This document shows, piece by piece, positions 48,707 through 58,716 of a stretch of 64,000 bases of DNA. Every line of letters starts with the position of its first letter. Positions within the stretch are counted from its first letter, which is position 1. The stretch is taken from contig DATKVJ010000070.1 of NCBI GenBank assembly GCA_035530135.1, positions 1 through 64,000 of the forward strand, read 5' to 3'. The stretch comes from CAIYYX01 sp035530135 (GTDB taxonomy: Bacteria; Pseudomonadota; Gammaproteobacteria; Burkholderiales; Rhodocyclaceae). A program made the position numbers and the translations under genes. The notes beneath the pieces are model-generated. The model was given only the letters and a program-made list of their open reading frames with translations. It was not told the origin of the DNA and made no database searches.

Positions 48707-50665
48707 TCAATCTTGCCGGCCGCGCCGGAGTTCTGAAACCCACTCCAGCACCGCCGTCACCGCCTGCTCGACGGACAGGTCCGTCGTATCGAGCAGTTGG
48801 GCATCCGCGCATTGCCGCAGGGGGGCCACCTCGCGCGCGGCATCGCGCGCATCCCGCTCCTGCAGATCCCGCAAAAGGGATGAGATATTAGCAGACATCC
48901 CTTTCTCGATCAACTGCTTATGACGGCGGTCGGCGCGCGCGGCGGCGCTCGCTGTCAGGAACACCTTGAGCACCGCGTCGGGAAACACCACCGAGCCCAT
49001 GTCGCGGCCCTCCGCCACCAGCCCGGGCGCCTGGCGGTAGGCGCGCTGGCGGCCGAGCAGCGCCCGGCGCACCGTCGGCAGCGCCGCCACCCGCGATGCG
49101 CCCTGCGAGCACGCCTCGCTCCTGATGGCGTCGCTCGCATCCTCACCGGAGAGCCAGATGCGGCCGCCCTCGAAGCGCGCCGGCAGCGCCGCGGCGATGG
49201 CGGCCACAGCGGCCTCGTCGTCCAGGGACACGCCGGCGCGGAGCGCGGCCAGGGCGGTCAGGCGATAGAGCGAGCCGCTGTCGAGGTAGTGGCAGCTCAG
49301 GCGCTGGGCGACGAGCGCCGCCACCGTGCCCTTGCCGGAAGCCGAGGGGCCGTCGATGGCGATCACCGGCGCCGCGATCCGGGCGAATTCCGCGAAGTAG
49401 CCGGGGTAGGTCTTGGCGACGCAGCCAGGATCATTGATGGTGAGCGGCACGCCGCCCAGGCTCGCGAGCGAGAAGCACATCGCCATGCGGTGGTCGTCGT
49501 AGGTGTCGATGACCGCGCCAGAAAGGAGCCGGGGCGGCGGCGTCACTCGCAGGAAATCGTCGCCCGCCACCACCGTGGCGCCGAGCTTGGCGAGCTCGGT
49601 CGCCATCGCCGCGATCCGGTCGGTCTCCTTGACCCGCCAGCTGGCGATGTTCCTCAGCGTCGATGGGCCATCGGCGAACAGCGCCGCCACGGCCAGGGTC
49701 ATCGCTGCGTCAGGAATATGATTGAAGTCGCCGTCGATGGCGAGGAGCTTGCCCGAGGCCGGCGCGCGGGCGACGATGTAGTCGTCGCCCAGCTCGATTT
49801 CGGCGCCCATCCGCTGTAGCGCCTCGGCGAAGGCGACGTCGCCCTGGATGCTGTTCCTGCCCACGCCCTCGACCCGCACCGGGCCGCCGCCGATCGCCCC
49901 GGCGGCCAGGAAATACGAGGCCGACGAGGCGTCGCCCTCGACCGTCAGCACGCCCGGGCTTCTCGCCCGCTGTCCGGCGGCGATGGCGAAGCGCTGCCAG
50001 CCGGAGCGCTCAACCGCGATGCCGAAACGCGCCATCAGGTTCAGGGTGATCTCGACGTAGGGCTTGGAGATCAGCTCCCCGATCACTTCTATCTGCGCAC
50101 TCCGGCCGGTCAGCGGCAATGCCATCAAGAGCGCCGTCAGGAACTGCGAGGAGATGTCGCCGCGTACTCCGATGCGCTGTTCCTGCGCGGCCCCGGCCGC
50201 GGCAGGAAAAATCTCCAGCGGCAGGAAGCCTTCGTTGGCCTGGTAGCGGATCTCAGCGCCCAGCCCGCGCAGCGCAGAGACGAGGTCGCCGATCGGCCGC
50301 TCGTGCATGCGCGACACGCCAAAGAGCCGGTAATGGCCGCCCGAGAGCGCCAGCGCCGCGGTGAGGGAGCGCACCGCGGTACCGGCGTTGCCCAGGAACA
50401 GTTCGGCCTCCTTGACCGGGAAGGCGCCCGCGACGCCGACGACGCGGAAGGTCTCGGGGCCGAGGGGCAAGACCGTGACCCCGAGGACAGACAGCGCGGC
50501 GAGCATCACCCGCGTGTCATCGGAATCGAGCAGGCCGTGGATTTCCGTCTCGCCGGCAGCCAGCGCGGCCAGCAGCAGGCTGCGGTTGGAAATGCTCTTC
50601 GAACCCGGCAGGCGGACGCTGCCCGCGGCCCAGTTGGCCGGTGAGAGGACTAGCTTATCGCTCAT
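48707..50665 (-). CDS. aroA-cmk: AroA-Cmk fusion: EPSP synthase / cytidylate kinase
   Basis: A single 652-residue frame containing two enzymes. Residues 1 to about 431 are EPSP synthase of the shikimate pathway (LPGSKSISNRSLL, LFLGNAGTAVRSLTAALAL and RVKETDRIAAMATEL). Residues about 432-652 are cytidylate kinase (IAIDGPSASGKGTVAAL, GRDMGSVVFPDA and LQERDARDAAREVAPL). The junction runs AEFARIAAPVIAIDG with no stop or frameshift, so it is a true fusion rather than two genes. ATG 50665 overlaps the tyrA stop (ATGA). Cmk precedes rpsA as in many proteobacteria. Confidence 0.9.
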   Translation of the reverse strand: MSDKLVLSPANWAAGSVRLPGSKSISNRSLLLAALAAGETEIHGLLDSDDTRVMLAALSVLGVTVLPLGPETFRVVGVAGAFPVKEAELFLGNAGTAVRSLTAALALSGGHYRLFGVSRMHERPIGDLVSALRGLGAEIRYQANEGFLPLEIFPAAAGAAQEQRIGVRGDISSQFLTALLMALPLTGRSAQIEVIGELISKPYVEITLNLMARFGIAVERSGWQRFAIAAGQRARSPGVLTVEGDASSASYFLAAGAIGGGPVRVEGVGRNSIQGDVAFAEALQRMGAEIELGDDYIVARAPASGKLLAIDGDFNHIPDAAMTLAVAALFADGPSTLRNIASWRVKETDRIAAMATELAKLGATVVAGDDFLRVTPPPRLLSGAVIDTYDDHRMAMCFSLASLGGVPLTINDPGCVAKTYPGYFAEFARIAAPVIAIDGPSASGKGTVAALVAQRLSCHYLDSGSLYRLTALAALRAGVSLDDEAAVAAIAAALPARFEGGRIWLSGEDASDAIRSEACSQGASRVAALPTVRRALLGRQRAYRQAPGLVAEGRDMGSVVFPDAVLKVFLTASAAARADRRHKQLIEKGMSANISSLLRDLQERDARDAAREVAPLRQCADAQLLDTTDLSVEQAVTAVLEWVSELRRGRQD

Positions 50666-51543
50666 TCCCCGGGCGGCTCCACCGATTCGAGCCAGGCGTC
50701 GCGCATCGCGCGGGCGCGGCCGAACAGGGCTTCCAAGCCCGCGCCGTCGCTGCTGGCGAGCAGCACGCGGACGCGCAGCAGCTCGGCGAGATAGGCGTCG
50801 AGCTCCACGATCAGCGGCGCGCGGTTGGCGATGCAGATGTCGCGCCACATCTCCGGATGGCTGCTGGCGATGCGGGTGAAGTCGCGGAAGCCGCCGGCGG
50901 CGAAGCCGAACAACTGCCCGGAATCCTCGCGGCCGGCGAACTCATGCACCAGGGCGAAGGCGAGCAGGTGCGGCAGGTGGCTGACCGCGGCGAAGGTGCG
51001 GTCGTGGGCCCGCGGCGCCAGTTCGCTGACGACGGCGCCGCAGGCTTCCCAGGCGGCGCGCACGGCGGCGACGGTGCCCGGCGGGTTCTCGGGCAGCGGC
51101 GTGAGCACCACGCGCTTGCCCTGGTAGAGGTCGGCGGTCGCGGCCGCGACCCCGCTCTTCTCGGCCCCGGCGATCGGATGGCCGGGCACGAACTGTCCGA
51201 TCTTGTCGCCCAGCGCGCGGCGAGCGGCGGCGATCACGTCCTGCTTGGTGCTGCCGCCGTCGGTGACCAGCGTCCCCGGCGACAGATGCGGCGCCAGCTG
51301 GCGCATGACCGCTTCCATCTGCCCGACCGGCGTGGCCAGCAGCACCAGATCGGCACCGTCCAGGGCACCGGCCCAGTCCTCGGCCGGCCGGTCGATCGCT
51401 CCGCGCCTGACCGCCTCTTCGAGGCTGGCGCGGCTCCTGCCGATGCCGACCACCTCGGCAACGCCGGCGGATTTCTGCGCCAGCCCGAACGAGCCGCCGA
51501 TCAGGCCGACGCCGCAGATGACGATTTTTCGCAATTCAGTCAC
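50662..51543 (-). CDS. tyrA: Prephenate dehydrogenase
   Basis: A 293-residue NAD-dependent enzyme converting prephenate to 4-hydroxyphenylpyruvate for tyrosine. The Rossmann motif CGVGLIGGSFGLA (about residue 10) and the PGHPIAGAEKSG and THxxxAxVSHLPH-type segment (FAAVSHLPHLLAFAL) are intact. GTG start at 51543. No fused chorismate mutase. It is coupled to aroA-cmk and lies 21 bases after hisC. Confidence 0.9.
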   Translation of the reverse strand: MTELRKIVICGVGLIGGSFGLAQKSAGVAEVVGIGRSRASLEEAVRRGAIDRPAEDWAGALDGADLVLLATPVGQMEAVMRQLAPHLSPGTLVTDGGSTKQDVIAAARRALGDKIGQFVPGHPIAGAEKSGVAAATADLYQGKRVVLTPLPENPPGTVAAVRAAWEACGAVVSELAPRAHDRTFAAVSHLPHLLAFALVHEFAGREDSGQLFGFAAGGFRDFTRIASSHPEMWRDICIANRAPLIVELDAYLAELLRVRVLLASSDGAGLEALFGRARAMRDAWLESVEPPGE

Positions 51544-51564
51544 GCGCCATCCCGTCGCACGCCC

Positions 51565-52653
51565 TCACAGGGACTTCGCCAGGGCTTCGAGGAAGCGCGC
51601 GTTCTCGGCTTCGGTGCCGATGGTCACGCGCAGATGCTCGGGCATCGCGTAGTTGCCGAGCGGACGCACGATCACGCCCTGGCGCAACAGCTTCTGATTG
51701 ACCCCCGCAGCGTCGCCGAGGCGGAAGGTGATGAAGTTGCCGTGCGCCGGGATGTGCTCCAGGCCGAGGCGCTTGAAGCCCGCCACCAGCTGCTCCATGC
51801 CGCGGCGGTTGTTGTCGAAGCTCTCGGCCAGGAAGATGTGGTCGTCCAGCGCGGCGGCGGCGGCGGCGAGCGCCAGGTTGTTCACGTTGAACGGTTGGCG
51901 CACGCGCTGCATCAGGTCGGCGACCTCGCTTGATGCCAGCGCGTAGCCGACGCGCAGCCCGGCCAGGCCATAGACCTTGGAGAAGGTCCGGGTGATGACC
52001 AGATTCGGGAAGCGGGCGATCCAGGCGACCGTGTCCTGGCGCAGCGCCGGCGGCAGGTATTCATTGTAGGCCTCGTCCAGCACCACCACGACGTCGCCCG
52101 GCAGCGCCTCCAGGAAGGCCTCGATCTCCCGGTGGGGCAGGAAGGTGCCGGTCGGGTTGTTGGGATTGGCGAGCCACACGATGCGCGTGTCCGGACGCAC
52201 CGCTGCGCGCATCGAGGCCAGGTCGTGGCCGAATTCCCTGGCCGCGACCGCGATGCATTCGCCGCCCGCCGACATCGTCGCCAGCGGATACACGGCGAAG
52301 GCGTGGCGCGAAAAAACCGAAGAGCGTCCGGGCGCCAGGAAGGCCCGGGCCGCCAGGTCGAGCACGTCGTTGGAGCCGTTGCCGAGCACGATCTGCTCCT
52401 GGCCCAGGCCGGTCCGTTCCGCGAGTGCCGCGACCAGCTCGAACTGGTCGGGATAGCGCTCCAGCCCGGAGACGGCCGCCAGTACCGCGGCGCGCGCTCT
52501 CGGACTCATGCCCAGCGGATTCTCGTTGGAGGCGAGCTTGACGATGCTCTCGACCGGGATGCCCATCTCGCGGGCCAGCTCGGTGATCGGCTTGCCCGGC
52601 TGGTAGGGAGAAATGGCGCGGACGTAGGCCGGTGCGAATTCTGCGATGCTCAC
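51565..52653 (-). CDS. hisC: Histidinol-phosphate aminotransferase
   Basis: A 362-residue PLP aminotransferase. The PLP lysine lies in TRTFSKVYGLAGLRVGYALA and the pyridine contact in WLANPNNPTGTF. In this context (pheA-hisC-tyrA) such HisC2-type enzymes also serve aromatic amino-acid transamination, so the main substrate is not certain. GTG 52653 has AGGAG about ten bases upstream. It follows pheA by 13 bases. Confidence 0.85.
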   Translation of the reverse strand: MSIAEFAPAYVRAISPYQPGKPITELAREMGIPVESIVKLASNENPLGMSPRARAAVLAAVSGLERYPDQFELVAALAERTGLGQEQIVLGNGSNDVLDLAARAFLAPGRSSVFSRHAFAVYPLATMSAGGECIAVAAREFGHDLASMRAAVRPDTRIVWLANPNNPTGTFLPHREIEAFLEALPGDVVVVLDEAYNEYLPPALRQDTVAWIARFPNLVITRTFSKVYGLAGLRVGYALASSEVADLMQRVRQPFNVNNLALAAAAAALDDHIFLAESFDNNRRGMEQLVAGFKRLGLEHIPAHGNFITFRLGDAAGVNQKLLRQGVIVRPLGNYAMPEHLRVTIGTEAENARFLEALAKSL

Positions 52654-52666
52654 GATGGGATGCTCC

Positions 52667-53767
52667 TCATTGTGCGGCTGCCGGATAGGAGCCGAGGATC
52701 TTGACGAAGCCGGCGTGCCGGCCCAGTTCTTCGAGCGCGCGGGTCACCGCCGGCTGCTGCTGGTGCCCCTCGACGTCGATGTAGAAGATGTACTCCCAGC
52801 GGCCGCCGCCGAAGCCGCGCGCCGGGCGCGATTCGAGCCGGGTCAGGGAGACGCCGTGGGCCGCCAGCGGCGTCAAGAGCGCGTGCATCGCACCGGGGCG
52901 GTTCTGCGCCGAGCAGATCAGCGAGGTCTTGTCCAAGCCCGACGCTCCGGCGTCGTGCGCGGCCAGCACCAGGAAGCGGGTGGTGTTGTTGGGGTCGTCC
53001 TCGATGTTCGCCGCCAGCACCTTGAGGCCGTAGCGGCCCGCCGCCGCCTCGCCGGCGATCGCGGCCGAGCCGGGATCCTCGGCCGCCAGGCGGGCGCCCT
53101 CGGCATTGCTCGCCACCGGCACGCGCGGCAGCTGGACGAGGTTCCGATTCAGCCATTCGTGGCACTGGGCCAGCGACTGGGCGTGGCCGTAGAGGCGCTG
53201 CACGGCGGCCAGCGTCGGCGCGGTCGACAGCAGGTTCTGGTGGATGCGCAGATTGACCTCGCCGCAGATCTTCAGCGGCGAGGTGAGCAGGAGGTCCAGG
53301 GTGCGGCCGATGGCACCCTCGGTCGAGTTCTCGACCGGCACCACCGCGTAATCGGCGTTGCCGGCCTCGACCGCGCGGAAGGCGTCATCGATCGTGGCGT
53401 AGGGGGTGAGCGTCGGAGCAGCGCCGAAGTGCTTGCGCGCGGCGGACTCGGAGAAGGTGCCTTCGGGCCCCAGGTAGGCGACCGAGAGCGGCTGTTCGAG
53501 CGCCAGGCAGGCCGACATGATCTCGCGAAACAGGTGTTGCACCGCCGTCGCCGGCAGCGGGCCGGCGCTGGCCTCAACGATCCGGCGCAATACCTGCGCC
53601 TCGCGCTCGGGCCGGTACAGATTGCCGCGCTTGATCTCGCCGATGCGGTGCGCCAGCCGCGCCCGCTGGTTGATCAGATCGAGCACCTGCAGGTCGATGG
53701 CGTCTATGCCGCTACGCAGCCGGCCTAGTTCATCGCGCGCTTCGGGTTTCTCGGAGCCCTCGGCCAT
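52667..53767 (-). CDS. pheA: Chorismate mutase / prephenate dehydratase (P-protein)
   Basis: A 366-residue bifunctional enzyme of phenylalanine synthesis. Residues 1-90 are an AroQ chorismate mutase (LRSGIDAIDLQVLDLINQRARLA), 95-270 the prephenate dehydratase (YLGPEGTFSE, NSTEGAIGRTLDLLL) and 275-360 an ACT regulatory domain (LTRLESRPARGFGGGRWEY) that binds phenylalanine. ATG 53767 overlaps the serA stop (TGATG); a GTG at 53770 would add one residue. All three domains are intact. Confidence 0.92.
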   Translation of the reverse strand: MAEGSEKPEARDELGRLRSGIDAIDLQVLDLINQRARLAHRIGEIKRGNLYRPEREAQVLRRIVEASAGPLPATAVQHLFREIMSACLALEQPLSVAYLGPEGTFSESAARKHFGAAPTLTPYATIDDAFRAVEAGNADYAVVPVENSTEGAIGRTLDLLLTSPLKICGEVNLRIHQNLLSTAPTLAAVQRLYGHAQSLAQCHEWLNRNLVQLPRVPVASNAEGARLAAEDPGSAAIAGEAAAGRYGLKVLAANIEDDPNNTTRFLVLAAHDAGASGLDKTSLICSAQNRPGAMHALLTPLAAHGVSLTRLESRPARGFGGGRWEYIFYIDVEGHQQQPAVTRALEELGRHAGFVKILGSYPAAAQ

Positions 53768-54951
53768 CACGCCTCCAGCGGCAGATAGCGCACCGCCAGC
53801 ACGCCCGCGATCGCCGCGATCGAGGCGATCGTCGCCGGCGGCACCGGGCTGTCGACGTCCACCAGGGTGTAGGCCATGTCGGCCCTCGACTTGTTGATCA
53901 TGGTGTGGATGTTCAAACCGGCCTGGGCCATCGCGGTCGAGATCTGGCCGAGCATGTTGGGCACGTTGGCGTTGGCGATGGCGACGCGGAAAGCCGACTC
54001 GCGCGGCATAGTCAGATTGGGGAAATTCACCGCGTTTTGCACGTTGCCGTGCTCCAGATAGTCGCGCAACTGGTCGGCCACCATCAACGCGCAGTTTTCC
54101 TCGGCCTCGGCGGTCGACGCCCCCAGGTGCGGCAGGGCGATCACCCGCGGCTGACCGCTCAAGACGGCGCTGGGGAAGTCGCAGACGTAGCGGCCGAGCT
54201 TGTCCGCGGCCAAGGCATCCAGCACCGCCGCTTCATCGACCACGCCCTCGCGCGAAAAGTTGAGCAGCACCGCGCCCGGCTTCATCGAACCGACGTTGCC
54301 GGCGTTGATGAGGTCGCGGGTGGCCGGCAGGAGCGGCACGTGCAGGCTGACGAAGTCGGCGTTCTTCAGCACTTCGGCGACACTGTTGGCGCGCCTGACC
54401 TGCGCGGGCAGGCTCCAGGCGGCATCGACGGTGATCTCCGGATCGTAGCCGTACACGTTCATGCCCAGCTTGATCGCGGCATCCGCGACCAGGCAGCCGA
54501 TCTTGCCCAGGCCGATGATCCCCAGCGCGTGCCCGGTGAGCTCGATGCCGGCGTAGGCCTTCTTGCCGTCCTCGACCCGCTTGGCCAGGTCGGGGTCCCG
54601 CGGATCGAGGCCGGCGACGAAGGCCAGCGCCTCGGCGAGATTCCTGGCCGCCAGCAGCATGCCCGCGACGACCAGCTCCTTGACCGCATTGGCGTTGGCG
54701 CCGGGCGCATTGAATACCGGCACGCCGCGCGCCGACATCGCCGGCACCGGGATGTTGTTGGTGCCCGCGCCGGCGCGGCCGATCGCCCGGACGCTGGCCG
54801 GAATGGCGAGCCGGTGCAGGTCGGCGGAGCGGACCAGGATCGCGTCTGGCGCGGCAAGATCCTTGCCGACGGCGTAGCGCTCGGCCGGCAGCCGGGCGAG
54901 ACCCAGCGGCGAGATCTGGTTCAGGACCAGAACCCCGAATTTTTCAGCCAT
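53767..54951 (-). CDS. serA: D-3-phosphoglycerate dehydrogenase
   Basis: A 394-residue enzyme opening the serine pathway. NAD-binding segment HALGIIGLGKIGCLVADAA, catalytic residues in FSREGVVDEAAVL and the His of IALPHLGASTAEAE are present. A C-terminal ACT domain (VPNMLGQISTAMAQAGLNI) should give serine feedback. The N-terminus (VLVLNQISPLGLARL) is the short form. ATG 54951 lies within the last bases of serC (8-base overlap). Confidence 0.9.
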   Translation of the reverse strand: MAEKFGVLVLNQISPLGLARLPAERYAVGKDLAAPDAILVRSADLHRLAIPASVRAIGRAGAGTNNIPVPAMSARGVPVFNAPGANANAVKELVVAGMLLAARNLAEALAFVAGLDPRDPDLAKRVEDGKKAYAGIELTGHALGIIGLGKIGCLVADAAIKLGMNVYGYDPEITVDAAWSLPAQVRRANSVAEVLKNADFVSLHVPLLPATRDLINAGNVGSMKPGAVLLNFSREGVVDEAAVLDALAADKLGRYVCDFPSAVLSGQPRVIALPHLGASTAEAEENCALMVADQLRDYLEHGNVQNAVNFPNLTMPRESAFRVAIANANVPNMLGQISTAMAQAGLNIHTMINKSRADMAYTLVDVDSPVPPATIASIAAIAGVLAVRYLPLEA

Positions 54952-56026
54952 GCTCGCGCTCGAACTCGTCCATGTAGGCGACCAGCGCCTGCACGCCCGA
55001 GAGGGAAACGGCGTTGTAGATCGAGGCGCGCATGCCGCCGACCGAGCGGTGCCCCTTCAGCTGCACCATGCCGCGCGCCTTGGCGCCCTTCAGGAATTCC
55101 TCGTCCTGCGCCGGGTCGGCGAGCGTGAAGGGCACGTTCATGCGCGAGCGGTCGGCTCTGTCCACCGGGTTCCTGAAGAAGCGGCTGCGATCGAGGAAGT
55201 CGTAGAGCAGCTTGGCCTTGGCGACGTTCTGCCGCTCGATCGCGGCCAGCCCGCCCTGCCGCTTCAGCCACTGGAAGACCAGACCGGCGATGTAGATCGC
55301 GTAGGTGGGGGGGGTGTTGAACATCGAGTCGTTGTCGGCGTAGCTCTTGTAGTCGAGCATCGCCGGCGGCGTCGGCACCGCCCGCCCGATCAGGTCTTCG
55401 CGCACGATGACGAGGGTGAGCCCGGCCGGCCCGATGTTCTTCTGCGCGCCGGCGTAGATCAGGCCGTACTTGGAAACGTCGATCGGCTTCGACATCAGGT
55501 TCGAGGACATGTCCGCCACCAGCGGCACCTCCCCGGTGTCGGGAACCCAATGGAATTCGACGCCGCCGATGGTCTCGTTCGCGGTGTAATGGACGTAGGC
55601 CGCGTCCTTGTTGAGCTTCCACGCCGACTGCGGCGGCGCGTAGCTGAACGCCTTGTCCTCACTCGATGCGACGACATTGACCTGGCAGAAGACGCGGGCC
55701 TCCTTGATCGCCTTCTTCGCCCACTCGCCGGTGTTGACGTAGTCGGCGGCGCCCTTGCCGGCGAGCAGGTTGATCGGGATCATCTCGAACTGCAGCGTGG
55801 CGCCGCCCTGGATAAAGAGCACCCGGTAGTTCGCGGGAATCGCCAGGAGTTCGCGCAGGTCGCGCTCGGCTGCCTCCGCGATGCTGATGAACTCCTTGCC
55901 GCGATGGCTCATCTCCATCACCGACTGGCCGCTGCCGTGCCAGTCGAGCATCTCGGCGGCGGCCTCCTTCAGGACTTCCTCGGGCAGCGCGGCCGGGCCG
56001 GCGCTGAAGTTGATGACACGCGTCAT
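54944..56026 (-). CDS. serC: Phosphoserine aminotransferase
   Basis: A 360-residue PLP enzyme making phosphoserine; it also acts in pyridoxine synthesis. The opening VINFSAGPAALPEEVL and PLP-lysine segment IYAGAQKNIGPAGLTLVI are diagnostic. ATG 56026 follows AAGGAGAG by five bases, so it is preferred over the GTG two codons upstream. It lies two bases after gyrA, the first gene in the long run. Confidence 0.93.
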   Translation of the reverse strand: MTRVINFSAGPAALPEEVLKEAAAEMLDWHGSGQSVMEMSHRGKEFISIAEAAERDLRELLAIPANYRVLFIQGGATLQFEMIPINLLAGKGAADYVNTGEWAKKAIKEARVFCQVNVVASSEDKAFSYAPPQSAWKLNKDAAYVHYTANETIGGVEFHWVPDTGEVPLVADMSSNLMSKPIDVSKYGLIYAGAQKNIGPAGLTLVIVREDLIGRAVPTPPAMLDYKSYADNDSMFNTPPTYAIYIAGLVFQWLKRQGGLAAIERQNVAKAKLLYDFLDRSRFFRNPVDRADRSRMNVPFTLADPAQDEEFLKGAKARGMVQLKGHRSVGGMRASIYNAVSLSGVQALVAYMDEFEREHG

Positions 56027-56028
56027 GA

Positions 56029-58587
56029 TCACTCTCCTTGGTCTTCGTCTTCGGTTTCAATGACCTTCTCGACGCCGGCGAGCAAGGTGCCGTCGTCGAG
56101 ATTGATCAGCGTGACGCCCTGGGTCGAGCGGCCCATCACGCGGATCTGTTCCACCTTGGTGCGGATCAGCACGCCGCCGGTGGAGATCAGCATCAGTTCG
56201 TCCTCCGGCTGCACCAGCACGGCGCCGACCACGCGGCCGTTGCGCCCGCCGGTCTGGATCGCGATCATGCCCTTGGTGCCGCGCCCGTGACGGGTGTACT
56301 CGGCGATCGCGGTGCGCTTGCCGTAGCCGTTCTCGGTGGCGGTCAGCACCGAATATTCCTCGGTCGCCGCGACCAGCATCGAGATCACCCGCTGGTCCTT
56401 GTCCAGCATCATGCCGCGCACGCCGCGGGCGCCGCGGCCCATGGCGCGCACGTCGTCCTCGGCGAAGCGCACCGCCTTGCCGGCATCGGAGAACAGCATC
56501 ACGTCGTAGGCGCCGTCGGTAATCGCGACGCCGATCAGGAAGTCGCCCTCGTCCAGGCCGACGGCGATGATCCCGGCCTTGCGCGGGTTGGAGAAGTCGG
56601 ACAGCGGGGTCTTCTTGACCGTGCCCAGGGCGGTAGCCATGAACACGAAGTGCTGTTCGTCGAACTCCTTGACCGGCAGCACCGCCGTGATCTTCTCGCC
56701 CTCCTCGAGCGGGAACAGGTTCACGATCGGCTTGCCGCGGCTGGTTCGGCTGCCCTGCGGCACCTCGTACACCTTGAGCCAATAGACGCGGCCGCGGCTG
56801 GAGAAGCACAGGATGTGGTCGTGGGTGTTGGCCACGAACAGGTGGTCGACGAAATCGTCTTCCTTCACCGCCGCCGCCTGGCGCCCTCGCCCGCCGCGCT
56901 TCTGCGCCCGGTAGTCGGCGAGCGGCTGAGCCTTGATGTAGCCGCCGTGGGAGAGGGTCACCACCATGTCCTGCGGCGTGATCAGGTCCTCGATGTTGAG
57001 ATCCTGGGTGTTCATCACGATCTCGGAGCGGCGCTTGTCGCCGAACTGCGCCTTGATCGCGGCGAGCTCGTCCTCGATGATCAGGTTGATGCGCTCGGGC
57101 CTGGCCAGGATGTCGAGCAGGTCGGCGATCAGCGCCATCACCTCGCGGTATTCGGAGACGATCTTGTCCTGCTCCAGGCCGGTCAGGCGTTGCAGGCGCA
57201 GCTCCAGAATGGCCTGGGCCTGGGCGTCGGAGAGCAGGTAGCCGCGGCCCGACATACCGAATTCCGGCGGCAGGCCCTCGGGGCGCGAAGCCTCGGCGGC
57301 CGCGCGGGAGAGCATGTCCTCGACCAGGGCGGAGCGCCAGGTCCGCCCCATCAGCCCGCGCTTGGCCTCCGCCGGGCTCGGCGCCGCCTTGATCAGAGCG
57401 ATGATCTCATCGACGTTGGACAGGGCCACCGCCAGGCCTTCGAGGATGTGGCCGCGATCGCGCGCCTTCTTCAGCTCGAACACCGTGCGCCGGGTCACCA
57501 CCTCGCGCCGATGAGCGAGAAAGGCCGCCAGCATCTCCTTCAGGTTGAGCAGCCGGGGGCGGCCATCGACCAGGGCCACCATGTTCATGCCGAAGGTATC
57601 CTGCAGCTGCGTCTGCTTGTACAAGTTGTTCAGCACCACCTCGGGCACCTCGCCGCGCTTCAGTTCGATCACCACGCGCATGCCGGATTTGTCGGACTCG
57701 TCCTGGAGATGGGAGATGCCCTCGATCTTCTTGTCATTGACCAACTCGGCGATCTTCTCCAGCAGGGTCTTCTTGTTCACCTGGTAGGGCAGCTCGTCGA
57801 TGACGATCAACTGCTTGCCGCCCTTGTCGTGATCCTCGACGTGGGTCCTGCCGCGCATCACCACCCGACCGCGCCCGGTCAGGTAGCCCTCGCGCACGCC
57901 GGAGACGCCGTAGATGATGCCGGCGGTCGGAAAATCCGGCGCGGGCACGATCTCGATCAGCCGCTCGATGCTCATCTCCGGATCCCCCAGGAGGGCCAGG
58001 CAGGCATCGACGACTTCGGACAGGTTGTGGGGCGGGATGTTGGTCGCCATGCCCACGGCGATGCCGGAGGAGCCGTTGATCAAGAGGTTGGGGATCTTGG
58101 TCGGCATGACCAGCGGCTCGTTCTCGGAACCGTCGTAGTTCGGGCCGAAGTCGACCGTCTCCTTGTCGATGTCGGCGAGCAGCTCGTGGCCGATCCTGGC
58201 CATGCGGATCTCGGTGTAGCGCATCGCGGCGGCATTGTCGCCGTCGACCGAGCCGAAGTTGCCCTGGCCGTCGACCAGCATGTAGCGCAGCGAGAAGTCC
58301 TGCGCCATGCGCACGATGGTGTCGTAGACCGCGGTATCGCCGTGGGGGTGGTACTTACCGATGACGTCGCCGACGATCCGCGCCGACTTCTTGTAGGCCT
58401 TGTTCCAGTCGTTGGACAACTCGTGCATGGCGAACAGCACCCGCCGATGCACCGGCTTCAGGCCGTCGCGCACGTCGGGCAGCGCCCGGCCGACGATCAC
58501 GCTCATGGCGTAATCCAGGTAGGAGTGGCGCATCTCCTCTTCGAGGCTGATCGGCAGCGTTTCTTTGGCGAACGTCGTAATCGTCAT
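56029..58587 (-). CDS. gyrA: DNA gyrase subunit A
   Basis: An 852-residue type II topoisomerase subunit. The catalytic Tyr is in AAAMRYTEIRMA (about residue 122), the GyrA-box is QKRGGRG, and the quinolone-resistance region reads KYHPHGDTAVYDTIVRMAQ: position 83 (E. coli numbering) is Thr and 87 is Asp, a natural combination in several genera and not proof of resistance. The C-terminal beta-pinwheel repeats are complete. Start ATG 58587 (MTITTFAKETLP). The first gene of the minus-strand amino-acid run. Confidence 0.95.
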   Translation of the reverse strand: MTITTFAKETLPISLEEEMRHSYLDYAMSVIVGRALPDVRDGLKPVHRRVLFAMHELSNDWNKAYKKSARIVGDVIGKYHPHGDTAVYDTIVRMAQDFSLRYMLVDGQGNFGSVDGDNAAAMRYTEIRMARIGHELLADIDKETVDFGPNYDGSENEPLVMPTKIPNLLINGSSGIAVGMATNIPPHNLSEVVDACLALLGDPEMSIERLIEIVPAPDFPTAGIIYGVSGVREGYLTGRGRVVMRGRTHVEDHDKGGKQLIVIDELPYQVNKKTLLEKIAELVNDKKIEGISHLQDESDKSGMRVVIELKRGEVPEVVLNNLYKQTQLQDTFGMNMVALVDGRPRLLNLKEMLAAFLAHRREVVTRRTVFELKKARDRGHILEGLAVALSNVDEIIALIKAAPSPAEAKRGLMGRTWRSALVEDMLSRAAAEASRPEGLPPEFGMSGRGYLLSDAQAQAILELRLQRLTGLEQDKIVSEYREVMALIADLLDILARPERINLIIEDELAAIKAQFGDKRRSEIVMNTQDLNIEDLITPQDMVVTLSHGGYIKAQPLADYRAQKRGGRGRQAAAVKEDDFVDHLFVANTHDHILCFSSRGRVYWLKVYEVPQGSRTSRGKPIVNLFPLEEGEKITAVLPVKEFDEQHFVFMATALGTVKKTPLSDFSNPRKAGIIAVGLDEGDFLIGVAITDGAYDVMLFSDAGKAVRFAEDDVRAMGRGARGVRGMMLDKDQRVISMLVAATEEYSVLTATENGYGKRTAIAEYTRHGRGTKGMIAIQTGGRNGRVVGAVLVQPEDELMLISTGGVLIRTKVEQIRVMGRSTQGVTLINLDDGTLLAGVEKVIETEDEDQGE

Positions 58588-58716
58588 CTTCTGGGTGACC
58601 GCAGGAAAAGCGAGCACGGGACAACCGAGCCGCCCGTGCAAAAGCGTAAGATTTTACCATGGTCGGGCTTCCGGCTCGCGGCGCTATGCAAAGCCCGACC
58701 GGACCCCGGCCGGTGT

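Noticed and set aside
58424..58442. Thr at the gyrase quinolone position as a resistance mutation
   Set aside because: Thr at 83 is a natural variant in many bacteria, so no resistance can be claimed.
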